From Plenodomus lindquistii (Eukaryota; Ascomycota; Dothideomycetes; Pleosporales; Leptosphaeriaceae): a stretch of 64,000 nt of DNA. The notes beneath the pieces are model-generated. The model saw nothing but the letters and a program-made list of their open reading frames with translations. It searched no databases and had not been told where the DNA came from. Positions 1-10,549 of this stretch are shown here, piece by piece (the first letter of the stretch is position 1; every line of letters starts with the position of its first letter). Where the stretch lies: assembly GCA_025504975.1 (NCBI GenBank), contig JANUWI010000021.1, positions 656,147-720,146 on the forward strand, written 5' to 3'. The translations under genes were made by a program, and so were the position numbers.

Positions 1-1640
1 GGTCGAGATCGTCGGTTCCTATAAGCGCCAACCTAGTTCCACCGAGCTTTGTTATCATCCTGTTTAGGTACTTGGGCACTTTGTGCAGGGTGTTCACCTA
101 CTGGTGGTGACCACATCTGAACACCCTCAACCCACTCTCCTACACCCGCTCCATTGACGACACCCTCTACGCAGGATACGAATCGCCAGCCAAATCACTC
201 GTGCGCAAGCTGAGGACCCAAGTTACAGACTGCGCCGCGCTGTTAGCCAGCTGACCTTCGTAAAACGCAGTGCTGATCACGGCAAGCATGTCTGTTGATG
301 TGTTTTAACTTTGTAGAAATCGATGCGAGCTTTGAAGCCATGGTGGTCTACGTGCTCAGCAAGCCGTCCTGCAAGGTTACAAAAAGTGCCGCTGTTGGAA
401 CCATGGTTAGCGTGCAACGTCCTTTTGCGCATGGTCCCTTTCTCGATCATGCTCGCTTGCGCGTGGTCGATATCTTGGCTGTTGGCCAAGAACCACGCAT
501 GCCTCAACATGCCAGAAGGAAGATTAACGTGCAAGCTTGCATACACACAAAAGTTGTCTGGTTTGACTGTGAGCGTTTCTCTCGTCTTGAGGCCGTGCTC
601 GGGATCCCGCAGTGGCAAGTTGGAGCTTTACAGGAAGATAGCTACGACAAACAAACAGCCGCTGTTAGGCAGATGGACGACCGATGCAGGACCGCACGCC
701 GTTTTCAAACAGCTTGTAGCAGGTAGGAAAGCGCGCGTTGTAGCCGTTGGATCCTCATCCACCATGCGGTTCGGTTAGAAAGTATCTGCATTGCTGTCTT
801 GCACCCTCAGATCTCGCTAGGTCATTGGAAACAGCGCGATGACTGGTGCACCAGCCTGGACATGATACTGTTTGCCAAGCATAGTGTTCTCTCTAGCAGC
901 AAGAGCCGTTGAAGCAGCGGTTGGCGAAGAACGAAGGGTCTCCTGTAGCACTGCGGTGATATGGAAGCCGCGCAAGGTGCTCGGTACCTCTTCCAACGAC
1001 ACTATTGACCTCTGCTCGCGCCTTCGCGCAAGCAGCAGGGTACTTAAACAGGTAGTACAACGTGAAGAAGAGCAGGCCTGCAGTGGTCTCATGGCCAACA
1101 ATTAAGAAGGTCATCATTCTGTTGACGAAACTATGTCCTAACAAAATGAGCAAGACTCAATGCTTTGTGGCAAGACTCTGGGCTCCACACACAGTTATAT
1201 CTTTCTCAATCGCCGGGTCCACGCCCTTGAGCTTAGCATTAAGCCAGTCCCCCCAATTGATATCAGGCCAGTATCTGTGAGTTTCGGAGAAGCGGGAAAC
1301 CTGTGCGAGCGAGTGTCTCTAGGCGCGGTCAACGTTGGCCTGGATGAACCTAGCCATCGCTTTGACGAACGAGTGCGTGACCATGCACGCAAGTATCTTC
1401 GGCCGTTTCAGCTAACCGAACTGAGTGGAGAATTCCACATCTGATCGCATGGTTCTTGCCCAACGAAGCAATCACATGTAGAGCAACCTCCGATGCCAAA
1501 TCCAACCAATCCTCTTGGAGCGAACCGTAATACTCGTGAACATTAAAGCCCTCTTTAAAGCCAAGCCACTCCATCCCACTAGGCCAAGGCTCCTTTGGAC
1601 TTGCTTCTGTATCAACTTGCATCTCGCTGCCCCGGCTAAA
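1..1640 (-). pseudogene. Decayed CYP505-type self-sufficient cytochrome P450:reductase (P450foxy/BM3-like), cut by the window edge
   Basis: Three-frame reading of the minus strand gives an ordered but frameshifted CYP505 protein. From upstream to downstream it shows a P450 stretch, the I-helix motif GHETTAG at 1076-1096, the K-helix ExxR as ETLR at 931-942, and the heme loop FENGVRSCIG at 680-709, which keeps the Cys ligand but has Glu for the usual first Gly. A KPDNF-type P450 C-terminus follows near 540-580, then a flavodoxin start (HGSNSGT) near 395-420 and FMN-domain sequence (VFRCGHH, KLGGTRLA) down to base 1. CYP505 enzymes are fungal fatty-acid subterminal hydroxylases with a heme domain fused to an FMN/FAD reductase. 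Several stops and at least three frame changes make this copy non-functional. The P450 N-terminus above about 1640 is not recognisable and the rest of the reductase lies outside the window. Confidence 0.85.
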
Positions 1641-2280
1641 CCGTCAAATTCGGCCGCTCATGCCGGATGCCCACATGCTCGACGAGTGTAGACGCTAAAT
1701 CACCTGTCGCAGGCGCACTACATGCCCAATTTCACCAACGCCTAAGTCTCGCCCAAGATGCGTGTCTGCTGTCAACTGTACACTACAAGCACTGCAAAAG
1801 GGCACTCCGGTTTCGAAACACGCATCTGGCTATGCTTGACCTCTCAAGCAACATTGGATAGTGTTCACCTCCGTGTAACACTCGCCTCGGGTTTAATGGA
1901 CACGATCAGCACCACCCAGTCCATCATCAGCAAATCGCAACTCAACAGTCAAGTCTGGCGATAGCATCCCCCTTCTAGCACCAAGAGAACGAGATGGATT
2001 CACCGTCAGGTGTCCTAAAGCGCAAGCGTAGTATAACGCCGCCGCATGGCGCTCAGCTTGAGATTATGCACGTGTCTCAACACACAACAAGCTGTACATT
2101 AGTTCAGCAGAAATAAAGGTAGGGACTTCCCCCCTCTTTCGTTTATTCAACTGACGAGACAGAGATGATAGCTTTTGATGCCTCTCTGGAGTTGGAAGTA
2201 GCACGAAGCGCCACTACACTGGTGCCATGGACCGCGTTTAATAGCTGCGACGGGCGACAGTCTGAGCGCTCTGCCAGCGT

Positions 2281-2870
2281 GTGCGCATCACGCACGCCTC
2301 GGTGCATCAGTCCACAAACACCGCTTATTGCCTGTGTCAGGCAAGCCGGCGCCGACGAGAGTGGCTGGTATCGACCAGCCTCAGCTTCATATTCTTTGTC
2401 GTCTTGCTGGATGCGACCATCCTAGTCACAGCCTTACCCGTGGGTCATACCAAAACACATCTCAAGCATGTTCGTGCCACTGATCTTCAGATACAGAAGA
2501 TAGCACACGCCCTGGATGGCTTAGCCGCGGAGTCCTTCTGGGCCGGCTTGTTCTACCTCCTCACCCAGGCTGTCTTCCAGCCCGTGATCGCGGCAGCTGC
2601 TCGTCTCCTTGATCGTCGTATTCACGTTTGGCATTGTCTTCTGCGCGCTTGCGTAAGACTTTACTGTCATTCTAGTCAAACAGTGCTGCTAGGGTGTTGG
2701 CAGCGAAGGCATTACCATGACACAGGTTATCTTCCTGCGGCTAATTTATGAAATAAGGTCTCCCCATGCCTGTACCCAGCTCTACTACAAGACAGACGCG
2801 GGCGTAGTAGGACGCTACACGGGCATATCAGCGCCTACATACTAAAGAGAGTGATGTAATTGTAAAGAAC
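2281..2870 (+). pseudogene. Fragment of a DHA2-type MFS drug/toxin transporter
   Basis: The plus frame at 2281 gives a first membrane segment ending in VVLLDATILVTALP, the conserved first-helix LDxTIVxxALP motif of 14-TM DHA2 transporters. It continues with FWAGLFYLLTQAVFQPV, typical of the second helix. After about 2590 the coding frame shifts by one and reads on as LVSLIVVFTFGIVFCAL, then a TAA stop, DFTVILV, a second stop, and GITMTQVIFLRL, matching the third and fourth helices of the same family. Only the N-terminal third survives. At least one frameshift and two stops show that it is dead. It lies next to the P450 relic, an arrangement often seen in secondary-metabolite or detoxification clusters, but the link is inference. 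Confidence 0.7.
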
Positions 2871-3500
2871 AGGCGGCCAAAGTCTCCTAGCTAAGAGAAC
2901 CCTCGCGGATAAGGTAACGGAAGAACAGGTGCTAGCAGACAAGGTTGATTAGCATTAATATAACGGGTTAGCAGTCTCGTAGGAGCGCATAGAAGAGCTG
3001 GAGGTAGTAGGCACCTCCTGAGCCTGAGCCTGAGGTCGGCGGTCCCCCGGAGCCCTTTCGGCGGGCGACGGGGTTGTAGTTGTGGCCGGGGAAATGTTGG
3101 TCCTAGTACTGCTTAATAAATTGCAGAAACCTTAGGTTGTCCTATATCTTGCACTTTATGAGCGACTTAACGCGAAGAGGCCTGTTAATCTAATGCTTTG
3201 CGAAAATATCTAGCACATAGTAGCACCTGTGGCTAGGAGGGAGGGGGCTATAGACATACTCTGTAGTACTTTGAAATTCTGCAAGTATGTATATTCTGTA
3301 TTTGCATCGAGCTTAACTTGCGACATGGGCATGTATACGGCGCCTAAGCTCTTTAGTAAGATACAGGTAGAGGGCTGTGCTGAGAGAGCTTCTTAACGCT
3401 TGTCTCTTATCGCATAAGCCCCTCTTCCCTTGCCGCAAGTAGCTGCATTATGGTCCTAGTTACTGCTCTGTACGTTTTAGCTTCTCTAGGCCTAAAGTCT
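2830..3500 (-). pseudogene. Decayed EB1/Mal3/Bim1-like microtubule plus-end protein with a retained intron
   Basis: Read on the minus strand, the calponin-homology domain of EB1 is clear: YMPMSQVKLDANTEYTYLQN, KVLQ, then after an intron IFAKH, RPLRVKSLIKCKI, DNLRFLQFIKQY, and HFPGHNYNPVARRKGSG followed by a Pro/Gly/Ser linker. The intron is 3210-3259 on the minus strand (GTATGT...TGCTAG, 50 nt). Removing it restores the frame exactly as LQN-IFAKH. Three in-frame stops interrupt the second exon (after FAKH, CKI and KQY), and the one after CKI looks like CAG to TAG, as RIP would produce. EB1 proteins bind growing microtubule ends and are normally single-copy. This is therefore a dead duplicate copied with its intron. 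The C-terminal EB1 domain below 2,950 is no longer readable. Confidence 0.75.
3210..3259 (-). other. Spliceosomal intron preserved inside the EB1 pseudogene
   Basis: GTATGT donor and TGCTAG acceptor on the minus strand, 50 nt. Splicing joins the codons for LQ and N to IFAKH, which matches the EB1 family at this point. This argues for segmental duplication rather than retroposition. Confidence 0.65.
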
Positions 3501-3775
3501 TGAGGGCTTCACTTCTCCGATGCTGCGCCTTCTTAGGAAATGCTAAAGCGACCAAGACAGACTACAAGGACGTCTGATCTAGTTGAACACATTTGCCGTG
3601 TACTCTCCGCTTCGCAAGAGAGCCTGACCGGGGTCCATTCAATGATGCTGCAAGCGGGGACGCTGAAACACGCGCCTTTGAGGGTACTGTGTATGTCTGG
3701 AGAGACAAAGTGCTGCCCGAGTGAGTGCCTGCCGGTGCGTGTGCTTCCAGTGACAACGAGGGCAATAGGGAGAGA

Positions 3776-3834
3776 ATGAACGTGAGATGTGCTGCAGTAT
3801 GTTGAATGGGTGGTGCAGCACATCTCACGTTCAT
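3776..3834. repeat. Perfect 21-bp inverted repeat with 17-nt loop
   Basis: The arms are 3776-3796 and 3814-3834 and are exact reverse complements; the sequence between them is unrelated. No gene is recognisable around it. It could be the remnant of a foldback element or a hairpin end, or a scar of a local inverted duplication. Confidence 0.85.
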
Positions 3835-3839
3835 GCGAC

Positions 3840-6170
3840 CGTATGGGTGGCTTGTAGTGCAGGTGCTGCCAATGCCTGACAAGGTTCGTGGGAAATCGTC
3901 GTGCCTGTCGCTGTGGCTGGTTTATTCGTAGTCGACAACGCCGCCATGTTGCGCTGCTCGAGCGGGATGGAGCGGGGTGGGCGTGGTGGGCGTTGCCGTC
4001 GCTGAATAGGTGGTGCAGCTTACGGTACCATGGATGGTTCCAAATTAATGGAAGGGGTGGTCTAATAACCTACCCCACGTCGACGCCGCGGTTAGGTAGA
4101 TAGCGAGGACACGGAGACAACGCAAAGTCATGATCCACATGAGAGAGGTTTGTTCGTAGCGGCGTTGTATGCTCCCTATAGCTGAGTGTTAAGTGGCTGC
4201 TGATGACCGTTTCAAAGGGCTCGCCCGCAGAGCTGTAGAGCTCGAGAGCAAGGCCAGAGGGCTTGAGAGGGGTGTGTTATGGGGAGTGGATGCAGCCTTG
4301 CGTCTCGTAGTTTGCAAACGTCTGCGTCTAAGGCTAGCAGAAATCAAAGTGGAATAACGGGGAGGGTTTAGAATGAAAGTGGTGAGCAACTATCAAACAT
4401 GTGTGCCCGTGACCTTGGTCGAACATGCTAAACTGCTGAGGAGACGATTGGCGTCTGAGAGAACGTGATGGGGAAGGGGTGTCGGCGTTATTGAAAGGTA
4501 TGCGACCGCTATTGGTGGGTAGAAGGTCTGGCTAGTCGTGTGCTGGGGGTGTATGTAGAGTCTGCATAACACACTATCAGGAGTTATGTTGTGCCGGGGG
4601 CGTATGTGGAGTCGTTATACTGCCTCATCAAGACTTGTAGTATGCTAGGTGTATACGGTGTTGTCATCATACGGTACTGTAATATCCCGTCACATGCCGA
4701 GATTCAATCTGTATCCAGCAAAAAAGAAAAAGAGCAAGATGGAGCAGTCAGCCATCTAAGGTACTCGCAGCGCAGGGTATCGAGGGTCCGGGGGCGGCAG
4801 AGGGTGTGGGAGCGTATTGTGACGCTAAGGCAACCTTGACGAGCATGCGAATTTGGGCACAGCCATCCACCTCGAGCACTTTGTGTAGCTCGCTGTTGGC
4901 GTCTGGCTTGCTTATAAAGACCTGGCTGCCGTATGTGAGGCTCGCATCATTTGTAGGTTGCTCATCCAGCCTGATCCATATGCTCCCACTACGATCCAAA
5001 TCCGCCGCTCGTTCAGTCAACCGCGCCTTGGCGTTGATCATGGTCGCATGCATGGAGCTTTGGACAGTGATGTAGACGTCCCAGCTTCGGGATGAGTGCA
5101 ATGAGATGCGCTGTCAAGCCTACGCCAGGCACCTATAGTCGGAGAACGGAAGTAACGATAAATCAGACGCGTTGTCAAGTTCATATGTGATGCTGGAGCA
5201 GAGAGGGTTGGTGCTGTAGGTCAATGATCAGCGACAATAAGCGACAATGACAGAGAGACTCTCCTCCGGTGCAGGTCAGCGAGGCACAGCGGTTTCGACG
5301 AAGACGCGTGGATGATTGGCGGGTCGTGGCCGAGGCCGTACGCCATTTGTGCAGAGCGCCAGTGGGATCTACACTCTTTCAAAGTTCCACACCGCATGCA
5401 TGTTCTCTCCCGAATCTTGCAGGCATGCAGACAAGTTATGGAAATCTTGTCGCGCACAGGCAGGCTTTATTCGAGCGTGTGGTGTTCTTTAAGCCAAGAT
5501 GGGTAAAGTCGAGATGGGTAAAGCCGTGGAAGTGCAAGTGTAACGTGGAAAGTCATCGTGGGGGTGAGGATTCGAAAGCGGCTTCGTGCGTGGCAAGTGT
5601 CTGGTACACGCTAAAATAACAGAGCACCAAAAGACATACTGGACGTTGCTACGATCGAGCTCGCGCTCGCTGCTATAGTGGAGAGTATCGCTATAAGTTT
5701 CGTTCTCGAAAAAGGCCTCGGGTGGGGTAAGATGATCGGTACAGCGCACTGACAAACCCGTCGATTGAATGTGCGAGGTTGCCCATCCTCCACCGTCCAT
5801 CCCCTTCGCCGCCTATCTAGCAATAACGCCCTTCCACACTCCTCCAACTGCTGCTGTCCTCGCCTGTTGTGAGACCCTGGGGCGTCTCGCGCTGTACATT
5901 ACGGCCGTCGATCATGATCCCCACAGCGAACGCTGTCCCAGTCGTGATCAAGCCATCCTCAATGTCTAGCTTGCAGTTCCTCGAATGAACACTCCTCTGA
6001 CATGGGCTTCTCAAGATTAGGATATACGCTCGCCAAATCCACGAATACAACTTCCAGTCGCCATGCATGGAGCCTTGATCAGTGATGTAGACGAGGAGGA
6101 TGTCGTTGGTGAGGCTGGGGTGGTGGGTGCAGGGCATGCTCACCGTCAGCCATGGAACCCGCTATCGATC
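3840..6170. other. No recognisable gene; one diverged direct repeat
   Basis: Ordinary base composition with only short overlapping reading frames on both strands. A roughly 30-nt direct repeat sits at 5047-5077 and 6062-6092 (starts CATGCATGGAGC, ends GTGATGTAGAC). It encodes a similar short peptide on the minus strand, so the two sites may derive from a duplicated exon. Nothing else could be assigned. Confidence 0.4.
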
Positions 6171-6171
6171 G

Positions 6172-6220
6172 TGATGATGATGATGATGATGATGATGATC
6201 ATGTTGATGATGATGATGCT
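6172..6220. repeat. GAT/ATG trinucleotide microsatellite
   Basis: A run of GATGATG units interrupted by ATCATGTTG. On the minus strand it would encode a poly-isoleucine stretch, which is unlikely to be a real protein segment. It lies in a region with no assignable gene. Confidence 0.85.
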
Positions 6221-8790
6221 CATTAGATCGGTGGACGTCGAGTTTGGAGGCGAGGCAGGTGTTGTCATGGTACGGAGTGAAGTGGTTGTTGATTGAAGAG
6301 GTGATGGCTCTTCATCGACATCCATGTGAGGCTCGTCGACTGCAGTCAGGACATCGACCTGTTCTCCTGCTGCGTTAGACGTTCCCATTGTAGGCTTGCT
6401 GGGCTCGCCATTCAGCACTTGTACGAACTAACCCACCGCCAGCTCTTCTAAGCACTGGATCTTCATAGCCTTTGGTAGCCCAAGGCACAAGTGAGTGCCC
6501 AGAGACTGCCAAAGCAGAGATCAAATCGTGCGATCGAGAAGTCATTGAAAATGCACGCTGGATTGAGGAACAATCTCCCTATGCGCTTGGCTGCACATCT
6601 GTTATGCAGCAGGCCTTGACGGGAACCGGCAGTTTGAATCGAGGCTTGGTGTGTGATCGATCAGTGGGGCTCGACTGCGTCTGGTGGGCTGCAGCATGGT
6701 GTGGTCCATCCCTTGCAGCCGCTTGATTGTGTGTATCAAGACATCTGAGGTCTCGAGTGGGACTGAAATGGGGCGGGCTCGATGTCACCAAAATTGGCTT
6801 GTTGGGTTTGGGGAGCTCGACCAGCGCGCTGGTATTCGACGGTTTGTCTTGGATGAGATCGTTACCGAATTGGGGTTCTTCATGTGAGTCAAGCTCAAAT
6901 TCTTCTACACATCGTCCCAAACAAGGGGAGCGTCGTCACCGTCCAGGTCGGAGTCGTGGTCGCTAAGGTGGGGGCGGAAAAGCAAAGACCCTCTTCCGTG
7001 TGAGCAGATTGCGCAGACTCGTGGTCACCGGGTAAGTACGGGTACCTCAAAAGTGAGTAACTCGATTTTACTGCGCAGCCTCATGCAAGTCTCACCGCAC
7101 AACCCAACAAGATGTCTTGTCTTTCAAGAAGGAACATGAGAAGGTAATGTCTCCTTCCACTTCACAGGCACGGGCTTCGGCTAAGGACGTGAACTTGGAG
7201 GGCTGGGCGCTAGCTCCCCTTTGAGCGCGTACGTGACTTAGCAGCGGTGATGCAGCACGCCAACGCGTGAAGATGCTCGCGATAACAGGATGCAGCGGGG
7301 CAGCGGGGCAGAGGCGCAGAGAGACACCGAGAGGAGCAGAGAGATGGGTTGAGGCAAGAGCAGCGCAGTGCGAGCGGCGAGGTCATGGAAGGTGTCCTAA
7401 GCTAGCTTCACCACCCAGCCACCTTAGCTTACCTCGCCCGCCGCCTTGCAACAACAACGACATGCCCCCAACGCCCATACAGCCTACGCAAGCACGCGCC
7501 GACCTAGTTGGATCGAGGACCGCATCTTGAAATCGCGGCATGGTCAATCCAGCCACGGTGAGTGTGAGGTCAAGAATTGAGCCCGAGGCGCCTACAAACA
7601 ACTTGAATTCGGACACTTGACATGCCTCCTCTGCGCGCTGCCCACCTGCACGGGCGAGTATGGAACCACAGAGCGCAAGACATGGAGCACGATGATGGCA
7701 CCGCTGTGCTCGACTGGGTGCAGGCCACGTCCCTCAAGCCCCTCAACGAGAGCACCACCGCGCAACACGGCCATGGCCCATGGCCAGCGCCTTGACAACC
7801 CCGAGCCCCAGCCTGCCCTCGACGACTTGTACGCCGTCCACAGCCCCTCTGCGCACCACGAGCATGGGCATGCCCACAACCACGCTTACGTCCACGCCCA
7901 CGCTCACACCGACGCCTCCCACGCCAAGGTCATTCGTTTTGGAACCTAACACTGAGCTGTCTCGACTTTGTTCTCTGGAAATCTCATCTTCACCTAAATG
8001 GCGCAACATGGTGTGGGTGACCTTGCACATACGTAAAACTCTTCGCTGACATGTTCAGTCTGACGAGTCGCTTGCGCTGCTCACTCGGCTGAGCCAGAAG
8101 CCTGGCGTACAAAGCACGCTTATACTGTCGCGAGAAAACGGCACAAGCATACGCACGTCTGGTCTCATATTGAACAGCTCTCTAGCACCTCTAGTCAGCC
8201 GATTCGATGTCCCACAGCCACGACTCCGCCTCACTACCGCGCCCACAGCCCGCCGGCTCGCCGCTCTTGTTGGACTGAACTGTATATGCCATGTACTGTA
8301 CAACTAGCGGGTAGATGGTTGAGACGTACTCCACTTTGGTCTCAAGGTTGGCATGGGCTCCCAATCTGCTGGCACTGCCTACCCTACTCGCTCCCACTTC
8401 TCCTGCTCCTCACGAGGCCAGTCGTGCTGTGGGAGATCTTACATGGCATACACGCCCCTGACACGATATCTCACGAAGCTGTGAACGCGCAAATCCTCCC
8501 ACACTCGCGAGCTCGAGATACTTTCTTGAATGCGGTTCAGCGGTGGTGGGCCGTTCTTAGGGCTCCACATGTCCCACTGCACCTTAGCCTTGCACAAGGT
8601 GCACGCAGCACGGCAACATATGTAGTTGGTGGTGTGGTAGTCGCGGTTGGTGTTGCCATTCTAGCACCATTTCGGGTGTTGGTGTGGGCCGACCTCATTG
8701 GACGCGATTGCACAATAGAGAGATAATGGGTAGCTTTGAAGGGCAAGAACCGGGTTGGGATAGTACAGGAGTTGAGGATTACAGCTTACT
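6221..8790. other. Decayed or intergenic sequence, no assignable gene
   Basis: Many short frames overlap on both strands. The minus frame 6579-6920 and the next one at 6146-6418 are Ser/Pro/Asp-rich and could be part of a lost disordered protein. On the plus strand 7617-7949 ends in a striking His-rich stretch (HEHGHAHNHAYVHAHAH) of the kind found in metal-binding loops, but no domain surrounds it. I cannot name a product for any of these. Confidence 0.3.
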
Positions 8791-8799
8791 TAGGCAGCG

Positions 8800-9730
8800 C
8801 GTCATATAACCATCTAACACCAAGCATGAAGTACATGACCACCCGACCCCGAGCGTGAATTTGCATCCATTCGACACCAATTCCATCACCACCTGGTATC
8901 GAGCATGGAGTATCCAAGACCACCCGACTTGAAGCATGGACTCTACCCATTCAACAGCTGACGCGAGGGGCACCTACCAAATCACCGCCCCAATACCAGC
9001 CTACCTTGTATGCACCTCTTCAAGGTGGATGAGGACGTATAGGATATTCCACCCAACACCAAGCATCAAGTGTCATCCACTTGACAATTGGCAAGCGCAC
9101 ATGCCCTAGTAGACAGCCTCGCGTACACCCACCCAACAATGGGCATTGGGCTAAACCTCCCGCTCCCACCAGCCAACTATGCCGACCAGTCTCGACCACA
9201 CTCACCTCGTATGCGCAACTACAAGTTTCACACACCCGCCCGTTAGGGTGGATGGGAGGAGATGTCACATCCAATGGACGAGCGCTTCGTCGGCTGCATG
9301 CCCAGCTTCCTGTCTGCCAGTGCTCATTGTTTGGCACGCTTCATGTTAAAGAAAGGTGACTGGGTATGTTATTGCTTACTCTTTTCTCTATTGCGGTGCC
9401 AACTTTACTAGTCGCAAGCCCACGTTCAGTACTCTGGACACACCCTCACACAACTCCGGCAGTTGATCTCAGTCATGGTGGAATGCTGTGACAACCCCTA
9501 GAAACACCACGGCGCCGTCTCGGTACCAAGCACCAACTTTGTCCACCCGACATCAAGCATCGAGTGGCGCCCACGAACAGTCCGCACGAAGTCTACCTAC
9601 CTGATACCAAGCATTAAGGCCGCACCCAACAAGTAGCAGGACGACACTGGTTCTTCGCGTATCCGCCGGGTGGTTAGGAGAGTTATATCCACCCAATATG
9701 AAGCACGACGTACACGAGGCCGCTGACAAT
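8800..9730. repeat. Degenerate interspersed minisatellite with CACCCRACACCAAGCAT-like core
   Basis: The core of a CACCCRAC box, then a few bases, then AAGCAT recurs with variations near 8815, 8845, 8895, 8930, 9050, 9540, 9605 and 9690. Spacers of 25-60 bp usually begin with a GAGT/AAGT word and end in TCCA before the next box. The units are too diverged for a clean period. No coding sense is seen across the stretch. Confidence 0.5.
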
Positions 9731-9797
9731 TAGAAGATGAGAGTTCTCGAGAGTTGCATTCACCACCCGAACAATCTGAACCCACTATATTTGTTGA

Positions 9798-10190
9798 ATG
9801 GCCACTAGTACCAAGCGCCCGCGGGATACCTCGTCAACGAAACCCTCCAAACGCCGAGAACGTGTAACAAGCGAACGCTCGTCCAAGATTAACTCAGATA
9901 CGTTAAGTGAGCTGGAACTATCTGACACGTCGGTCCTATCATCCTCTGCGTCCCTCTCAACCCCAACACCCCTCAGCGAAGGACATAGCGAGATTGGGCA
10001 TTCACCGACACTACATTGCACGGATACGGAGTCCGGAAAGGCATGTGCTCCAGGATATGGAGGGAATCTCAGCGAATCAGACAACAGCGATTGCCCGAGT
10101 TCAGCGCAGCCACCACCGTCGCCTTCTCGCACGAGCCGTTGCATTGCTAGTACACGTTTCCCTATGGGAACACCGTGGCGGAGAACTTAG
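9798..10190 (+). CDS. Hypothetical Ser/Thr-rich protein, possibly a fragment
   Basis: An ATG-initiated 130-aa frame begins with a basic Lys/Arg segment (TKRPRD, KRRERV) and continues as a Ser/Thr/Asp-rich, low-complexity, probably disordered region with no known domain. Composition and start are compatible with a real nuclear protein N-terminus, but the frame is overlapped by another open frame of similar quality. Downstream sequence to 10,545 stays open in a different frame, suggesting a frameshift or missed intron. I do not recognise the family. Confidence 0.3.
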   Translation: MATSTKRPRDTSSTKPSKRRERVTSERSSKINSDTLSELELSDTSVLSSSASLSTPTPLSEGHSEIGHSPTLHCTDTESGKACAPGYGGNLSESDNSDCPSSAQPPPSPSRTSRCIASTRFPMGTPWRRT

Positions 10191-10549
10191 GCCAAGGTAC
10201 TGCCAACCTCCTGCCCAAGGCACCGCCGACCTCCTGCTTCTTGCCAGGCTCAACGACCCCATCACATTACAAAAAAGGTTAGGACACCATGTCCACAAGA
10301 GGTTAAGACACCTCACCAACCAAAAGCCCACAATAAGCAAGCGATGTAGCACTGCAATTAGCACTGTGACGCTAAGCTCCAATGGTAACAGTAGCCACAA
10401 GTCTGAGACATGTCTCATGTCTGTAAATGGTGCACATGGTGTTCGTGCGATGGCTATCACAACGGAGAAGTCTCGTAGAGAACCAAGCGGGAGAGAGATT
10501 AAAATAACGAAGGGTACAAGGGATAGGTCTCAGAGAGGCTAAGATAGCC

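Noticed and set aside
7617..7949. Metal-transporter call from the His-rich stretch
   Set aside because: Only the histidine-rich segment is present. No membrane helices or conserved metal-site residues surround it.
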